64,000 nucleotides of DNA from Macrolepiota albuminosa (lineage: Eukaryota; Basidiomycota; Agaricomycetes; Agaricales; Agaricaceae), in the NCBI GenBank assembly GCA_027475525.1, contig JAMWFC010000092.1, positions 434,001-498,000 of the forward strand. The letters are read 5' to 3'. Position 1 is the stretch's first letter; the number at the start of each line of letters is the position of its first letter. Below, piece by piece: positions 62,437-64,000 of this stretch. Position numbers and translations under genes: made by a program. The notes under the pieces were generated by a model. The model had not been told where the DNA came from. It worked only from the letters and a program-made list of their open reading frames with translations, and searched no databases.

Positions 62437-62557
62437 CCAATGAGCTTTGACGTCGTAAAGAAAGTGAGTAAGGAGAAAGTTTGTACCGGGTCCAAATGGG
62501 GAGAGCTCGGTAGAGCCGGTCCCGTGTTTATTGCTCGTATACCAGTGACAATATGCG
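62437..62557. repeat. 121-bp direct repeat, copy B1
   Basis: Identical to 62102-62222 at a 335-bp offset. Confidence 0.85.
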
Positions 62558-62615
62558 GCTATTCGCCTATACCGTTGAAAACGAATGAGTGAAACGATAT
62601 TAAGGTGGTTGTCAC

Positions 62616-62687
62616 TGGCGTACAGTATTCATCGACCGGTTTGATCGACAATGGCGTACAGTATTCATCGACCGGTTTGATCGACAA
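62616..62687. repeat. Tandem 36-bp duplication
   Basis: TGGCGTACAGTATTCATCGA... occurs twice head-to-tail (62616-62651 and 62652-62687), identical by eye. It lies between the recombinase gene and repeat B1. Its period of 36 sets it apart from the 77-bp artefact class. Confidence 0.85.
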
Positions 62688-62865
62688 CTGCAATCGAGGT
62701 TAGTAGTCACTAAGCAATCTGCTCGGGTGACTTTACCTCAATTAGTCTCGGCATAACGTCTGCGTGTGCATGGACAGCTCGGAGACCATATGACTCGTTG
62801 CTTTAGCAACAATATTAGTGCACTAGCACCAGTATCTGTGAGGAAACAGACCTAGAAAGAAATAG

Positions 62866-63864
62866 CTACCAATCTATCATCTCACTTCGTCTGCTTAGCG
62901 CAAGGGCGTGTAAGACAATTGGGTGTTTCCTGATGTATCTCTGGAAGGCATCTGAAGACCAACGCCCAGCTGCCTGGATTACGGAGGGTGGTGCTCCAAT
63001 CTCTGCAAGGAAGGTTGCACCTCCGGCACGTAGAGATTGTCCAGCAAAATTGTTATTGAAGAATGTCCGCAAGCGGCGTATGAAGAAAGATCGGGTGGGT
63101 GATGATCCATCTTCTCGGAGCCACAGTTCCCGACGCAGTGGAAACTTAGAACTGCGATTGTTCCAGTACCGTATGAATTGTCGTTGTGGGTCAGATGCGT
63201 GGCGTGTTTTCCGAATATAGACCAGATTGCCTTCGAAAAAGGCATCAGCCTTGTGCGTTGGCAGGAAGAAAGAAAAATGATCGTATTCGATGTTGACAGA
63301 GCGTGACGTGGTGGTTTTCCGATAATCTTGTAAGGCTACGTCGTCTGGGCATGTCATTTCTCCAAGGCGCAGAAGGCCATGGAAGCCGGTGCAGAGCATA
63401 GCAATGAAAAGTAGGTCGTCGTGTGAGGGGTTCGAACCATAATGAGTAATGACTCGAGCAATGTCTTCACGAGTCAAAGCATGCTTTCGCTGGGTCGCAG
63501 ATGAGAAACGTTTTTTCGAACCTGACAGCGTCTTCTTTACAAGCGGGGAATTGCGTTCACTGCGAACATTTGGGAAATAAATTTCGAGTTGGTTGCATAT
63601 ACTGGACAGGTAAACTTGAATAGATTTTGGGTCAATATGGTGGGACATATATGCCACATAGAGGGATAACGTGTCAGCAGTAGGTTTTGTATCAAGCTGG
63701 TGGAGTTTTATGAAGTTGAGGTAGGAATTGAGAGCTGAGCCATAGGATTGAAAGGTAGCATCACCAATTCCGTAACCAAGTGTGATGGAGCGTTCTCTGA
63801 TCAAACGTTCCTTCGACCAAGCAACCCGGCGAGGTTGCCTGGGTTTTACCGTAGGTATGATCAT
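62866..63864 (-). CDS. Tyrosine recombinase of a DIRS/Ngaro-like retrotransposon
   Basis: 332 residues starting MIIPTVKPRQPRRVAWSKERL. The N-terminal SAM-like part (TFQSYGSALNSYLNFIKLH...LSLYVAYMS) precedes the catalytic domain: first Arg in GLLRLGEMTC, the box II GQSLRAGGATFLAEIGAP (second Arg; the usual His two residues earlier is Gln-Ser here), W in AAGRWSSDAFQ and the nucleophile Tyr in FQRYIRKHP. Such enzymes integrate circular cDNA without target duplication. The start codon overlaps the stop of the upstream frame as ATGA (63861-63864). The frame is fully open, unlike most elements in the window, so it may be recent. A Crypton is the alternative, but the RNase H tail upstream argues against it. 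Confidence 0.85.
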   Translation of the reverse strand: MIIPTVKPRQPRRVAWSKERLIRERSITLGYGIGDATFQSYGSALNSYLNFIKLHQLDTKPTADTLSLYVAYMSHHIDPKSIQVYLSSICNQLEIYFPNVRSERNSPLVKKTLSGSKKRFSSATQRKHALTREDIARVITHYGSNPSHDDLLFIAMLCTGFHGLLRLGEMTCPDDVALQDYRKTTTSRSVNIEYDHFSFFLPTHKADAFFEGNLVYIRKTRHASDPQRQFIRYWNNRSSKFPLRRELWLREDGSSPTRSFFIRRLRTFFNNNFAGQSLRAGGATFLAEIGAPPSVIQAAGRWSSDAFQRYIRKHPIVLHALALSRRSEMIDW

Positions 63865-64000
63865 TTTTCTATTGCCCCCAGCAGATCTCGAGGGGGTGTG
63901 AAAGTGTAGATGGCAATCGTCGGCTGTAAAGCTCTAACATCTTCGAATCTGTGCCTAGACAGGAGATCTGCAATAACATTGTTTGCTCCTGAGATGTGAA
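63861..64000 (-). CDS. C-terminal end of RT/RNase H polyprotein (partial, runs off the window)
   Basis: 46 codons reading HISGANNVIADLLSRHRF at the top, then a linker to a TGA at 63861-63863. HIxGxxNxxADxLSR is the conserved close of the RNase H domain in Ty3/gypsy and DIRS elements. It overlaps the recombinase start by ATGA, so the recombinase could be made by stop-coupled reinitiation. Confidence 0.75.
   Translation of the reverse strand, partial: HISGANNVIADLLSRHRFEDVRALQPTIAIYTFTPPRDLLGAIEK

Larger units (their letters stand above)
62102..64000 (-). mobile_element. DIRS/Ngaro-like tyrosine-recombinase retrotransposon, 3' part (truncated by the window edge)
   Basis: The minus strand encodes the end of an RNase H-like region (63861-64000), then a tyrosine recombinase (62866-63864), then direct repeats B1 (62437-62557) and B2 (62102-62222) with 214 bp between. 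RT/RNase H followed by a tyrosine recombinase, with split direct repeats downstream, is the DIRS-order (Ngaro/PAT) layout. The RT itself would lie beyond 64000. Confidence 0.7.

Noticed and set aside
63425..63445. GGGGTTCGAACC resembling a tRNA T-arm
   Set aside because: It lies inside the recombinase reading frame and no other tRNA arm can be drawn around it.
62866..63864. Crypton DNA transposon as the source of the tyrosine recombinase
   Set aside because: Cryptons have no reverse transcriptase. Here an RNase H end (HISGANNVIADLLSR) overlaps the recombinase start, which points to the DIRS order.

Overview
The window is nuclear DNA of a filamentous basidiomycete, most likely an agaricomycete. 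Genes carry many short GT-AG introns (about 46-70 bp). The transposon set (Helitron, chromodomain-type Ty3/gypsy, Ty1/copia, DIRS/Ngaro-like) and the host families (paired SNF2 remodelers, helical-adaptor/ubiquitin-like protein, membrane-ankyrin protein) fit that group.

Layout. 1-1.8 kb: decayed, CpG-poor Ty3/gypsy and LTR debris. 1.8-3.8 kb: an SRPK-like kinase gene. 3.8-43.3 kb: a nested transposon island. Its core is an autonomous Helitron on the minus strand (about 7248-25460; HUH Rep plus Pif1-like helicase). An 11.2-kb GC-rich gypsy element with 721-bp LTRs and a GAAAG target duplication (11071-22289) has split it. Two short Helitron-like units abut its 3' end. To the right lie a decayed copia element (25983-34360) holding a foreign solo LTR, then gypsy integrase remnants with a solo LTR flanked by an ACTGG duplication, further LTRs and a degenerate transposon-associated gene. 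43.5-45.6 kb: a possible fusion of helical adaptor, ubiquitin-like and response-regulator receiver domains. 46.4 kb: an intron-containing tRNA-Leu(AAG). 47.5-50.8 kb: a membrane protein whose 15 downstream exons each encode about one ankyrin repeat. 51.9-60.2 kb: two convergent SNF2 ATPases, ISWI (+) and an LSH/HELLS/Irc5-type helicase (-). 61.1 kb: a small Tyr/Pro-rich protein. 62.1-64 kb: the 3' half of a DIRS/Ngaro-like tyrosine-recombinase retrotransposon running off the right edge.

Two cross-cutting observations matter for reading this annotation. First, at least twelve tandem duplications between 7 and 25 kb share one period, 77 bp. They break reading frames that otherwise join, and look like unmerged contig overlaps rather than biology. 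Second, most remaining nonsense codons in the gypsy and Helitron genes are TGA in places where family knowledge expects Arg (CGA) or Trp (TGG), and the older elements are nearly CpG-free. Both fit C-to-T decay of methylated DNA.

The most promising biological leads are: the gypsy element's spliced antisense accessory gene with a double CX2CX6C motif and coiled coil; its two tandem retropepsin domains; the adaptor-UBL-receiver fusion; the tandem Helitron termini; the split direct repeats next to the tyrosine recombinase; and the one-exon-per-repeat ankyrin array.
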